Source of the DNA: Acestrorhynchus altus
Lineage: Eukaryota; Chordata; Actinopteri; Characiformes; Acestrorhynchidae
Length of the DNA stretch: 64,000 bases
Assembly: GCA_034509495.1 (NCBI GenBank)
Contig: CM067504.1
Span: 41,201,871 to 41,265,870 of the forward strand
Direction: 5' to 3'
The notes below the pieces were generated by a model that was not told the origin of the DNA, made no database searches, and saw only the letters and a program-made list of their open reading frames with translations. Shown in pieces: positions 46,230-57,780 of this stretch (its first letter is position 1; each line of letters opens with the position of its first letter). A program made the position numbers and the translations under genes.

Positions 46230-47040
46230 TACTGAATAATTAACATAATTAATAGAAATGCATTTTTCTAGTGGGGAAAAGTTAGGCCACGCCCACATTT
46301 ATTACTACTTAAAATACCGAAAATTAGAAACAGCTGTAAATAATTAGACCATCTTCAGAGAGGAATTTGGAGGAGCCTGTCTTATTTAAACCTCAGACAT
46401 TAGTTTGGTTTGCTCTTAATTGTTGTAGTGAGTGGGATCATCAGGACCAGATCCAAAGATCTCTCTGAGGTCTTCAGAAAGAAGGTTGTAGATGCAGATG
46501 AGTCTGTGAAGGGATTTAAAAAGATCTCAGAACAATTAGAAACCAGCCGTTCCACTGTCCGGAACATCATTTACAAGTGGAGAACATTTAGAACAACTGC
46601 CGTCCTACAAGTTCAGCCCAAGAGCAGGACCACAAGATGCGTATAGAAGATCTAACGATCCGGAAATGTTCATCACCTACAGGTAGCTCTCACAGCTGAT
46701 GAAAGAGATGTGATTTTCATGGGAGGTGAGCAAGGAGGTAACCCTTGTGGCTGCTTTGCTGCAGCAGGGTGTGGAGATCTCTCCATCATAGAAACCACTA
46801 TGAGATCTTTATTGTATCAGAGGGGGTTTGAGGAGAACGGAAGAGCATCTGTACAAAGACTGACGCTGAAACATCGCAGAGCTGACAGAATTCCTCATGG
46901 AGGAGTGGGAACGTCATTCTTCCAGTTGATGTCAGAGACAATAGATGGTTATAGAAACATCTAACTGACATTTCTTCAGCCAAAAAGGAGGAGATACAGC
47001 TGTTAGGACAGATGGGGTCTGAACTTTTCCATATACCTGT
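46230..47040 (+). mobile_element. Tc1-like family A remnant
   Basis: A 78-codon frame (46410-46646) gives the transposase N-terminus (RSKDLSEVFRKKVVDADESV, KKISEQLETSRSTVRNIIYK), and a later frame gives GDLSIIETTMRSLLYQRGFE and RADRIPHGGVGTSFFQ. The middle, including the first two catalytic Asp positions, is deleted. The right end shows the decayed terminal repeat near 47000-47035. Confidence 0.85.
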
Positions 47041-48509
47041 TTACAAACATTGTAAAGTTCAGTTTAGTTTAGTTTAGTTTTGTCAAAATGAGCACAATAT
47101 CTCTGCAGCTCCACTACAAAACTGGAGAAGCAAACTTCTCAACACCAGAAAGGTCACAATAACCACATTTGTGTTGCGCTTCATTTTTAGTGGACTGATC
47201 GTTATTCTTTTGTACTCTATTCATAATGAAAGGTTCATAAGCAGTGAAAAAATGTCAGCCCGTGTAATGAAGCTGCACAGTGAGCTTGCTTTTGTCTTCA
47301 TACAGTAAAAATATATTTATTTCAGTGTCACGTGGCTCTTAGGTCAGATCCACAAAGGGCAGCACAGTTTCCCTTCCAATGGGCCAACACTATGGGAAAG
47401 GAACAATGTTCCAGTCATGTAGTGGAGGAGAGGAAGTGGGGCAAACAAAGCACCTTTATCTGTGCCCAGTGAGAAGCACGCCCAGTGAAACAGGCCTGTA
47501 GCTCAGTGCTGTGGCTTACATCATCTCTGTGTGATGCTGTACTGGAAGCACTGACCTCCAGCTGGAGAGGAGGGCTTTCCAGCCCACACAGCTTCTCATT
47601 TTCATAACCTTTACTGCGAACACTTTTGGATGGTCCACTGTCGACGCTTTGCAGATGTTTAACTTGGCTTCAAATGACATACAGACCAATCTCTTACCAC
47701 CAAATTGACGTTTCCCTGCCCTAAGCATGTTCTTAACCTCAGCACTACTGAGACTTTCTAAAACTAAAGGTTTATTAATCAGTCACTACAGTGAATGATT
47801 CAGTGGCATCTGTAGGATTTGCCGTAATAAGCCCACACACAGCCTTATGGTTTAACGCAGGGGTGGGCAAGGGGGCCAGAGTCCAGCACAGTTTAGAGAT
47901 TTCCCTGCTCTAACACACTTACTAAACCTGGAGTTAAATCAGGTGAAGAAGAAAAAGCTCAAAGTTGTGTCGGAGTCCAGGAATCAGCCTGGAACCAGCT
48001 CCAAAAAATACCTCTACTCGTACAAGAACGTACAAATACGTATGTTAGACTGCTGAGCTACGTCATGTCTGTTTCACAGGCGTAAGCAGGGATCTGTGTA
48101 CATGTCACAGAGACCCGTGACTTTCCTCATTCGGGTTATTTGTCTTAAACGGGGTGTCCCTGCATGCTTATTTCATTTATTCAAATTTTTTTTGTTCAAA
48201 ACCGGTTATATTCGACACCAATGCGTGCGAATCCTTAGCTCAACCTAAGCATCACTTTAAGAGAACTATAACCCTTCCCCCTTCCCCCTTCCCCCTACCC
48301 TAACTATAACCATAGTAGAATGTGAAATTCTTACCATTTCTGAGAAGCTTCATAACAAAAACGAATCATGCAGAACCGCTGCTGTTTTCTCGCTTCTTCT
48401 TCGAGAACATTGTAGACTGACCTGAGTGCATTTGACAGAACAGCGGCACCAATGGATGGGAGCAAGTTTAACTTTTTCTTGGACTGTACTTTAGTAGTAT
48501 ATGTATGCA

Positions 48510-48512
<3 letters not shown>
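47041..48512. other. Intergenic with a C-rich tandem
   Basis: Apart from the family F copy (47865-47990), there is a short tandem of cttcccc units at about 48272-48300 ending in accctaactataacc. No gene. Confidence 0.4.
47865..47990. repeat. Short dispersed repeat family F, copy 2
   Basis: Here the order is reversed relative to 42180-42290: caggggtgggcaagggggcc, tttccctgctctaacacact, ggagttaaatcaggtgaaga. Non-coding. Confidence 0.5.

Positions 48513-48577
<65 letters not shown>
48513..48577 (+). repeat. GT microsatellite
   Basis: An uninterrupted (GT)n run of about 32 units followed by a SINE tail fragment. Confidence 0.95.
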
Positions 48578-48579
<2 letters not shown>

Positions 48580-48585
<6 letters not shown>

Positions 48586-48660
48586 CATGGGTTAAATGCA
48601 GAGGATAAATTGCCCTGTGTGCAGCACAGTGGGTCTATGTGTTTGTGGCCTGTAGACCTG
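48580..48660 (+). mobile_element. SINE tail fragment next to a GT microsatellite
   Basis: The words gcatgggttaaatgcagagg and aaattgccctgtgtgcagca are the usual 3' tail of the SINE type at 7368 and 61999 as I know it from fish genomes. It directly follows a long GT run, which probably grew from the SINE's own GT stretch. Confidence 0.5.
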
Positions 48661-49014
48661 ATATCATCACTTATGTCAGATTAAGAAAGGTCCTCCACCC
48701 ACTGCCTCTGCCTCTGTTCAGGGCCTACAAGTGTTTTTAATAAAGTGGCCAGAAACTCTAGCGTTCATCGAGGTGCCCAGTGTGGAACAAACACCTGAAA
48801 CGATGAATTAGCTTCTGCAGTGCTGGATTCACTCTTACAGTGGTCACTGGTATCCAGCTGGACTTACATAAACATTGTAGATGTTAATTCAACACCGAGG
48901 ACTTTGCTGTGTATACAGCACATTTTCTGTACTTGCTGGTGTCAGTTCCACTCACCTTACATTACATCGCACAACAGTTAGAACATGGTCACCACAATCT
49001 TTCATTCATTCACG

Positions 49015-49480
49015 TTGTGGTTCTATAATTCCAGACTGTAGTTCATCTGTTTCTCTGCAGACTTTATTCTCCTCCTTTCACCCTGATCTTCAATGATCAG
49101 GACCCCACAGGACCACCACAGAGCAGATATGATGTGGGTGGTGGGTCATTCTCAGCACTGCAGTCACACTGACATGGTGGTGGTGTGTTAGTGTGTGTTG
49201 CTGGTACGAGTGGATCAGCCGCAGCAGTGCTGCTGGAGTGTTTAAACCCTGTGTCCACTCACTGTCCACTCTATCAGACACTCCTATCGAGTGTCTCCAC
49301 CTTGTAGATGTAAAGTCAGAGACAGAAGCTCATCTGTTTCTACACAGTTTGTGTTGGTCGTCCTCTAGTCCTTCATCAGTGCTCACAGGACGCTGCTCAC
49401 AGGACGCTGTCGCCTGGACATTTCTGGTTGGGGGACTTTTCTCAATGATACTGCCGTGTCTGATCCGCCCGTACCACTGC
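49015..49480 (-). mobile_element. Repeat family C, longest copy in the window
   Basis: Runs from gttctataattccagactgt (49020) through gatcttcaatgatcaggacc, gtggtggtgtgttagtgtgt, gcagtgctgctggagtgttt, accttgtagatgtaaagtca and cctctagtccttcatcagtg to tgctcacaggacgctgtcgc. A partner of the gcagcagtgctgctgg block appears reversed near 49450-49470 (tgccgtgtctgatccgcc), so the inner segment is bounded by inverted repeats. No transposase. Confidence 0.75.
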
Positions 49481-49966
49481 TGTGGAAAGGTCTCACTTGC
49501 TCTTCTCAGGTTCAGTCAATGTGAATTCACTTAACTTCAGTCGCTGTCAGACTGTGGCTTTATAGTGAGACAGAGGACTGAACCCTGACTCCCACTCTTA
49601 CCTCAGAACATGTTACAGTGTGTCTTCAAGCTTCCCAGCTGCATTCTTATCCTCTGTGCTATCTGTTTGGAGCGTGGTCTAGTTGAGATGTCAGAGAGTT
49701 ATTGGCAGGCAGACTAAGGGAGGGAGGATTATGTGGACTGGATCTGCCTCTGCTCTTCTATTACCCTCTTACGGGAGCTGCTGGTGAATTCGCTTGAAAA
49801 GTGCCCCGAGGCCCCAAAGGCTTTGCTGGGAAGCTGTAGCTTCTGATGCGGATAAGCAGTAATCCAATCTGCAATCCACTGCGCTCCGGCAGAGTCAGGT
49901 GGGAACCCCGAGTGTGAGGAGATCCAAAGATGGGGAGCTCCAAATAAAGAGTCGGTCAGCACCAAG
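49481..49966. other. Intergenic, possible non-coding constraint
   Basis: The part 49735-49960 is GC-balanced, free of repeats and holds two OTX/CRX-type words (taatcc about 49859; gcaatcc about 49871). No coding claim is made. Confidence 0.3.
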
Positions 49967-50495
49967 ATCAATGGTTTGTTGTCACGTCACGTGTCCAGAA
50001 GGTCTGGTGTGATGGTGTGGGTGGAATTTCGTACGATGCCAGATCACCATTGGTCTACATTAGAGACACTTTAACAGACCAGTGTTACGTAAATGATGTC
50101 CTGCAACCAGTGGTTTTACCTTGTCTGAACACACACTGTGGTCGGTCTCGTCTCCAGACCTGTCCCTGATTGAAAATGTGTGGATGCTATTGGACGCTCT
50201 ATCAACACTCCACCCCTACCACACCATCTGCAGAACTGAGTGAGAACATTCAAGCTGCATGGGATGGATCATCACAGGACACCATTAGGAACCTCTACAC
50301 CTCCATGCAGAGACGTCTGGCGTGTTGCGTTAAACCCGATGCCGTCCTGAGAGACACCACTTCTGTATGAGTAGATCAATAAATACTGATCAGATCAGAC
50401 TACAGTTATCATCAGTTATTGATCCTGATCACCTTCATCTTCCTTCACAACAGAACTGCAGTCCACACACACACGTCCTTCTGGGTGCAACTCAT
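49967..50495 (+). mobile_element. Tc1-like family B remnant
   Basis: Plus-strand C-terminal frame (50170-50370) ends ENIQAAWDGSSQDTIRNLYT through KPDAVLRDTTSV. Upstream, tcgtacgatgccagatcacc and gtcggtctcgtctccagacc correspond to the DDE-coding region with a deletion removing the QQDDARPHTA block. The end extends to about 50495 (ccttctgggtgcaactcatg). Confidence 0.85.
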
Positions 50496-52004
50496 GCTGA
50501 GTGTATTTGGAAGCCTGTGCTTTTATGTATTTATGTTAAATCTGATCTGAATTATGTTTTGCATGGTTTTGCTCGTCAGTGGTCGGTGCTGGAAACAAAG
50601 TGTACATTTTCCTCTGTAGCAGAGATGTTTACTTTTAGTAAGCAAGTAAATAAACAATGTGTGTTATCATACTGTAATTTTGCCCACCCCTGAACGAGGG
50701 CATGCTCTGTTGTTGCCTCAGCTGCAGATGGGCTGTGGAAAGCCTGACGCTGCCATATGCTACATATTGATTTTCCATCAGCTCTCACTGGTGAACCGAA
50801 ATGGATTGTCTCACTAAATCAGCCTTAAACTGGTTTACCCACCACACTGACCTTTGGTACCGAAACACGGGCCCAGCATTTCTGCAGATGCCCATCATAT
50901 GCTACTCCTCACAATTCTGTTATGATGCAGGCGTTGGTGACGGTTACCTTGGCAGCAGTCAGCACGCTTTCCCTCGTGAATAACAGTTCAGCCCCACCAC
51001 CATCACTCCCATGTGCTTCATTATGCCACCTTTAGAGCAGAAAACGGGATAGCATGATGTAAGATTCATTGGTCGTGCCTTACATAAACCAATCACACAC
51101 GGTTACGGTTACTGAGGGTCAGATCTCTGCTGGAAAGCAACCAGGTCAGTAACAGGAGTGTATTATAAAGATGATACAGTGACAGTCGCTTTGATATGGA
51201 TGGTGGACGGTTGGTGACTTTTCTCCGACACCTAATGCACCGAGGCAAGCATGACTGGACCTGCAGTGATTGGTTCCGACACTGCTCTTAATGGTTTCAC
51301 ACAAGGGCCACGAGGTCAGGGAGACGGTCGTCCACGCTCCGTACTCTCACTGCATTTGGTAGTGAGCAGATATGGGTGTTCTCTGTATTCTACACCGCTC
51401 AGCAGTAAGCGCGAGGTTAAGTGCAATCCGCTGTCTAAGCAAACACACTGCTCTGGCCGCTAGGGGCCAGAGGTCACAGCCCAGTTAGTTTCACTTCATG
51501 ACTGCGGTTAGAGGCAGGGCTTTGCATGTGTAGCGTCACCCGAAGCCTTGTTCCACCAGGGTTGTGTGAGTTCATGTCCAAACATCTCCTTTCCTCGTTA
51601 TCCTCGAAGATTCCCGAGATGCACAGAATCAAAGCAGTTGCTTTGGTCTCAATGTTGGTTGGGACGGAGCAGCACCCCCTGTGTATATTTACAAAACCAA
51701 GGATGTGAACCAACAAATGAACAAGTAGACAAAAAACAGAAGACGGCGATGATGGCAAACGAATGGTTTTATTAAGATCCGTATGTTCACATTACGTCTG
51801 TCTTACTTTTACAATGTTTTGAGGGCAGTTTCGGACAATTCCAGACACTCATGACCAAGTTTTCTGATTGGTAGCAAGAGACAATCTGAAATAAAAGGCA
51901 TTAATGTGATATAAACACAATGCTTTAACATATAAGCACCAAACCTGTTTGTCTCTGACCATTTCCGCAGTTTCAACCATAGAATAGGGGACATTCATCA
52001 GTCA
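50496..52004. other. Intergenic, weak X-box-like site
   Basis: GTTACCTTGGCAGC at 50943-50956 resembles an RFX site with one mismatch. No exon or repeat recognised otherwise. Confidence 0.35.
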
Positions 52005-52135
52005 GGGATGGACATTTCTGGTCCCGGAGGGCAGATACCTGCTCACACACACCTGATTCAACCAGTTAATTACCAGGAGGTCTGTTACAGCAGGGAAGTC
52101 AGCAAACTGCGGAACTCCAGCCACCGCTGCCCCTT
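52005..52135. repeat. Short dispersed repeat family F, copy 3
   Basis: Contains tcagggatggacatttctgg, acacctgattcaaccagtta, gttacagcagggaagtcagc and gcggaactccagccaccgct, combining features of both other copies. Non-coding. Confidence 0.55.
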
Positions 52136-53041
52136 CCCTGTTCTAAGGGATGAAGAGAGGTTATGACTGGACATGTGGAAATGAATTGTGTGTTAGGACA
52201 TGAAGCCTTAACCGTCATAAGTGGATCGAGGGGAACTATGTAAAATAAAGGGGCTTTAAGAATAAACAAACCAGTCTGCGTTGATTTTGTCAGACCAGTC
52301 TGTAGGATTTAATAAAAGTCAAAGGGTAAGTTTCCCAGACAGAGATTAAGCCGATTCCTGGACGACACAGCATTCTGAATGGAGATCCTATAGAAAAGAA
52401 CATATAGTCCAGGAGAAGGTTAAACCCCTGTCCAGGAAAACGACCCGTGGAGTTTAAGAGGTGAAATCAGACGTACTGCTGGTGAAGTGTGAAGGTGAAG
52501 AAAGACAAAGCTGGAATCAAATCCTTCATCTTCTGATCAGCTCAAGAGATTCCATCTCCAGGTTGCGAATCAGCTTCTCGTAACACCGTCAAGACACAGG
52601 AAGGACCCTGACTGTACGACTGACTGTGATGTGACTATCAGCCTGTGAAAGTAGACACCGTTTCCACTTTGTGCAGCACATTCAGATTGTATTTCTCACG
52701 CTGTGGGTTTGGGAGTTTCCCCAAATGCATTACAGCACAAATATCCCCATAATGGTATCGAGAAAGATAGATGACTGATTTGTGACCTCACCCTTGTTCA
52801 TAAGAACTGCTTAACAACACCGTAAACAAGAGAATCCCATCAGCATTAGATATGTAACAACAATTAACTATTAAACACCTCCCGACTATCAAAAAGCATC
52901 ACAATAATGGACTGCATTTGTGACAGCAAAGCATTAGTGTGGGACTTTATGCCACATAAATCCATTCATATCCTTTCTTCCAGGGTTGCAATGAATCAGA
53001 ATCATTGGTGAAAGACAGTCCAATGCAGAGCACCCCCCCCC

Positions 53042-53072
<31 letters not shown>

Positions 53073-53097
53073 ACAGATTCACTCACACACTTCCACA
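52136..53097. other. Intergenic, nothing recognised
   Basis: Only a C run plus CA run (53029-53066) stands out. Confidence 0.4.
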
Positions 53098-53860
53098 TAA
53101 CTACCATATGAAAAAGATACGACACCCATAAACTTTCACATATCTAAACATCTGGACGTTAGATGGAGGTGATAAAACTAAACACATCTGAAGAAACATC
53201 TTTAAACATCATTAATAAAACATAATTAATAGATTTGCAATTTCTTTGTAAGGAAAACATTAGGGCCCCCATCTGCCCTAAAAGCTGCTGTTTCCTCTTT
53301 GGCCGACATTATATTTTAAGATCTTCTTCTAAGATCTGGTTTGTGCCAAACATGTCTTCTGTTACTGCGTCCAAATAATTCAACTTTGGATTCATCTCTC
53401 CGAAAGCTCATTGTTCCAGAATTCCTGCTCTTTGTCTAGATGTTCTCTGGAGAACTTAAGTCTTGTCCTGATGTTTGTTTTTGACTGTAAGAGTTGCCTC
53501 CTTAAACACCTCCATGAAGATCAAAGTTGTTTGATCAGCAGTGGCGAGAGCGACCTGTAGGTCCTGTGATGAACGTTGCTGAACTTGCTAGGATGATCTG
53601 ATCTGACCGTGTTAAATGTTCGGAGATCTTTTTAAATCCCTTCTCAGACTCATCTGCATCTACAACCTTCTTTCTGAAGGCCTCAGAGAGCTCTTTGGAT
53701 CTGACCATGGTGATCCCACTCACTCCAACAATCAAGAGCAAACCAAACTGATGTCTGAGGTTTAAATAAGACAGGCTCCTTCACAGTCCTCTCTAATGAT
53801 GGATTAATGATCGCTCGTCTCTCAGTTTAGTTCAAACGAAGATCAAATTTCCAATCTGAC
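53098..53860 (-). mobile_element. Tc1-like family A remnant
   Basis: Minus-strand N-terminal frame (53535-53741) reads RSKELSEAFRKKVVDADESE and then KKISEHLTRSDQ, where the helix-turn-helix is cut short. Further left are the usual tgccaaacatgtcttctgtt and tgctctttgtctagatgttc blocks of the family, and at the left end the terminal-repeat-like tatgaaaaagatacgacacc. No intact transposase. Confidence 0.85.
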
Positions 53861-54239
53861 TCATTACTTTCTTACCAGCTCTCGACTGTTTCTGTTCCTC
53901 TAAAGCAGAAACAGAGTTGATCATGTGGAGTTTGGCTTGTTAGGATTATTGTAAGCACCCACACAGATAGTGTGAAAACCCTACTGGTTATGGGACAGAA
54001 TATTGCTCCCAGTAGCTGTAATTACAGAACAACTGCCTGCAATTTCCGTTACAGATTACCAGCAGCGAAAACTCCCCTTTCTTCCTGCCAGTGGCCTTTG
54101 ATCTGCTTCTGTTTTTGCCTTCTATAAATACCAACGATTTCTAAGACTCCGATCAGAGCAGCCTCTCATTCACTTGAGGAACTTCAACAGCTGTGTAGCA
54201 CATCTGCGATCGTGCCATTCATCGCTGCTCAGTTTCTAC

Positions 54240-54565
54240 ATCCATCAGCCATAAGATTAAAACCACTGACAGGTGAAGTGAATGTGATGTTCTAGATAAC
54301 TGGGTCAGAACATCTCCAAAAATCAGGGGTTGTGTTGTCAGGTGTTCCCCGTATGCAGTGGTCAGTACCTGCCAAAAGTGCTCCAAGGAGGGATAATCGG
54401 TGAAACAGGACATCATGGACATCCAAGGCTCATTGATGTTTATGGAGGCCCCAACTCACATCTTCTGTAGTTAACGTCTTAGTCCCAGTTACCACAGGAC
54501 ACCTTCAGTGCTGGCTCAGTGCTGTTTTGATTGGAAGAAGGGACCTAGACAATGTTAAGCACTTC
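54240..54565 (+). mobile_element. Fourth Tc1/mariner-type remnant, both ends present, middle lost
   Basis: Begins ccatcagccataagattaaa (54243 on), a terminal-repeat type seen in a widespread fish element, then coding-like pieces (actgggtcagaacatctcca; gtatgcagtggtcagtacct; gctcattgatgtttatggag) and finally the 3' coding end (accacaggacaccttcagtg; ggacctagacaatgttaagc). The internal portion between about 54445 and 54450 is deleted. Non-functional. Confidence 0.65.
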
Positions 54566-54714
54566 TCAAGATGACTCATGAAGGCCATCTCAGCTTTTTG
54601 AACAATCACCTCTCCATGGTTCCACTGGATGTGGACAGTTAAGAGGGTTCTACAATGTGGTAGAACAATAGATGGTTCTCAACTTCCTATAACAGCTCTA
54701 TCTGCTTCTTCACG

Positions 54715-54767
54715 ATCTATCTATCTATCTATCCATCCATCCATCCATCCATCCATCCATCCATCCA
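54715..54767 (+). repeat. ATCT/ATCC tetranucleotide repeat
   Basis: Four to five atct units followed by about nine atcc units. May be the overgrown tail of a SINE, since fish SINE tails often end in such words; no SINE body is seen next to it. Confidence 0.9.
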
Positions 54768-55472
54768 AACATGATCAAATTTGCACAAATATCTAAATTC
54801 TGTATTTATATCTCAAAGTCATATTATGGTAGATCTTCAGTATCTGGTCTGTGTGACTGTCTCCTATAAACACTTTAATTTTAGAGTTAATAAAGGTACA
54901 TTAATAAATCATATCAATATCACGGAGTATCTACCTACTTCTAGGCATGACAACCAATGACAGAACGGGAAAAGCACAGTACATACACACGTTCTGTGCA
55001 ATATCTCTAACTGTTTCCGTGCAATAATCTGTGCATATCTCGTTATTACCTGTTCGGAAATGTGCAATATCCACACAGCTGCATGTGTAAACTGTAACTC
55101 TGCATATTTTCTTAATTCTATTTTTTTATTTTACTTTTCTCTGCTATTTGTTTCTATAGTATATCCTATATTTTGTATTTTGTATGATGCAGATCTTTGT
55201 CTACGTACCGCTCTGCTTACTGTATATCCTGCTGTAACAGAGTTTATTGTTTTATTCTCTTTTCATAATTTAATATAAAGAAATATCGATCGATTATATC
55301 TCACTAGAGAAACGAAGGGGCAGAAGGACGGTGATTGGAGCCCCAAAGCGAACACAGTATCAGAGTGTGTGTTTTCTCTCGGCCTGTTGTGTCGTGACAT
55401 TCCCAATCCCTTCCACTGTGTGGAGCTGGAGCAAAGCAATTTTAAGGTTCTGTGAATAACTTCGATACACAA

Positions 55473-55526
<54 letters not shown>

Positions 55527-56977
55527 AGAGAACCCCTACGTGTGTCAGACTGGGAATACTGAGTGATACTGGGGAGGATGGACGCACTGATTTTCATAGA
55601 GGTTGAAGTTCTAGTTTACTCACACACCAATCCTCACACAAAGCCCACACATGAACAAGCCTGTGCTGATGCTTTAACATAGACAATTTCAGACAGTTGT
55701 TCCATTTTTACAGTGTGTTACAATAATATACAGTATGTCCATAACAGTATAATATATATATATGGAGTTTTAAGTACATTATAAATCCTATATAATAAAA
55801 AATAATGATACACAATTAAACCTGAAACAATAAGCACAGTGATCTCCCGTGAATACAATCACTCTGCAGTTACCTCCTATATTTCTCTTCATGCAGTGAA
55901 ACACTACAGCAGCAGGTGACGGTTAAATACTGCAGACTAACTGTCAGATAACTGTAATGAGAATGGATGGACTTACCCCGTTACGATAAGCAGGAGTTAG
56001 TGTGTTTATAATGATACAGTCCTGGAGAGTGTGATGATAAGTTGTTAAGCACAGTCCTCTTACCTGTTATCCTTGAATGTGAGCTTGAAACTGTGAGGAC
56101 TGCAGCTCTGACCTGCTCCTAAAGCTGTCTGGGCTCAGCAGCACCACCTAGGCAATCACACGAGAAGTCCAGCTGGCTCCAGACTCTGGAGAAGCTCATT
56201 CCATTACAGTGTACAATGACTATTTCTTTGCTCAGCCGGATTCGAGGCAGGAGGCGCGGTCCCGACTGACCCGAACATTTGAGTCAGGTGGTGTTTTGTA
56301 TGCATTACATGTAAAACGTCGGAGAAATAATCAGGAAATTCTTCAAATCTCGCCAGATATGCATGAAACCTGTGCTGGGGTCAGCACTCTCCAGTGTGGT
56401 CACTGAGGTCTGTGTGAAAACCTGCCTCGGCCTACTGTTTTTCTGCCATGCAAAGCTTTGCACAGGAAGGAAACGGGTCTGACACATCAGACTCACATCA
56501 ACTATTCTACTTTCATCTTTGAGCATCCGGCAAACCTGTAAACACAGATAACCTCTATTCACCCGGCAGCATGAGTCAAAATTAACCTTTGAATGTCTAG
56601 GACAAGACATCTGACATATTTTCTTCAGCAAAACATTAGACACACCAGATTTTATTCTCCAGGAGATCCTTGGCTGCTGAAATTTGTCTTCATTTGAGAT
56701 ATAAATATTAACAGAATTTAGATATTTGTATGAATTTGACCATGTTATGAACAATAATATGTGCAAGCACCTACAAGTTGTATTTGTCTTTTTCTTTTTA
56801 CTTCATGTCTCAGAAAATCTGTTGGAAATTGATCATCCAACGTGTTTTTGAGCTGGAAATGCAATCATTTTGATGAGTTGTAATGATTAGATTTTTATAA
56901 TAAGTTCTACAAAATAAGATAAAAACCCTGAATGTCCCTAATTACTGTATTATTTTTGTATGTATCAGTATTAACCC
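54768..56977. other. Intergenic with one microsatellite
   Basis: A 153-codon minus-strand frame (56305-56766) is the longest in this part, but its translation has no motif that I recognise and it lacks codon or splice support. Confidence 0.35.
55471..55524 (+). repeat. TC microsatellite
   Basis: A (TC)n run of about 25 units with one early TG interruption, followed by agagagaacccc. Confidence 0.95.
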
Positions 56978-57095
56978 TTGTCAGGACTTTTATTCTGAAA
57001 TTTGAACACTATGTAAGCAAAGGAAGAGAGCAAACATCCCCTCCCTTCTCATTTCACTCCCTCTGATCAGTCAGAGTCTGTATGCAGGTCGAGCA
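56978..57095 (-). repeat. 50-bp minisatellite element (family D), copy 3 with one unit
   Basis: On the plus strand it reads caggacttttattctgaaat, then tcccctcccttctcatttca and tctgatcagtcagagtctgt, which is the reverse complement of the flank plus a single unit of the copies at 32.8 and 36.4 kb. The single unit suggests that the arrays expanded after insertion. Confidence 0.75.
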
Positions 57096-57124
57096 TGTAC
57101 GCGTGGACGGAGCAGTTAACGCGC

Positions 57125-57370
57125 ATTTGATCCTGTGTCTTCAAGACAAGATCTTGAGACGGCAGCAGTGTGTGGACGAGTGTCGTCTTGTTGGAATAGA
57201 GCACTGGAGTGTGTGTTCAGAAAAGGTAGAACCACTGGTTGTAGAACCTCATTAACATAACGTTGGTCTGATAAAGTGTCAGTAATGAAGATCAAAGGTG
57301 ATCTGGCATCGTAAGAAACTGCATCCACACCATCTGGACGTGTGACACTTGACAACAAACTGTTGATTCG
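57125..57370 (-). mobile_element. Tc1-like family B fragment
   Basis: Minus-strand frame (within 57116-57502) holds YVNEVLQPVVLPFLNTHSSA and FQQDDTRPHTAAVSRS, the second-Asp block of family B. The Glu block and C-terminus are missing. Starts directly after a family D minisatellite remnant (about 57100). Confidence 0.8.
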
Positions 57371-57659
57371 TTCTGGATGTAACTTGTAATTTCCTGCAGG
57401 TTTATGAATATTTAGGCACCTGTTCTTTATATACTTTTGATATTTTACCCATTTCCTCCCAGTTTGGTCCAACCTTCTCTGTAGGTCCTCCATCATTTGC
57501 AATGCGTCCTGTGATAGAGGTCAGACACCGCCTCATTTTTAACTGCCAATGCCGTCATCACTAGTCAGTCAATGCCCTCAGAGGACAGCACTGGATACAT
57601 CAACCTACCCTTACCGCAGTAATGTGGAGAAAGTGCTATCTTCTCAACCAGCGAAAGCA

Positions 57660-57780
57660 TGGCCTACTGTGCTCTCTCTGGCTCTGGCTGCTGATGGCAA
57701 AACAGCAGGATTCGAACTCGCAATCATTGGGCCATTGTTTCAGCGAACCAGGACGTCTTACTGGGCCACTAATGAATTAG
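57660..57780 (-). mobile_element. SINE-like tRNA-derived fragment, antisense
   Basis: On the minus strand a perfect pol III B-box core AGTTCGAATCC (57708-57718) is preceded by an A-box-like region about 45 bp upstream. Read as a tRNA, the acceptor stem does not pair, so I take it as SINE-derived and not a functional tRNA. Confidence 0.5.

Noticed and set aside
48245..48310. cttcccc/accctaac run as a telomeric remnant
   Set aside because: Only one ccctaac word is present; the rest is a simple C-rich tandem.
56305..56766. 153-codon minus-strand frame
   Set aside because: No recognisable domain, no promoter or splice signals; expected by chance in a 64-kb window.
57708..57718. Possible tRNA gene because of a perfect B-box core
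   Set aside because: No acceptor or anticodon stem can be formed around it; fits a SINE head instead.
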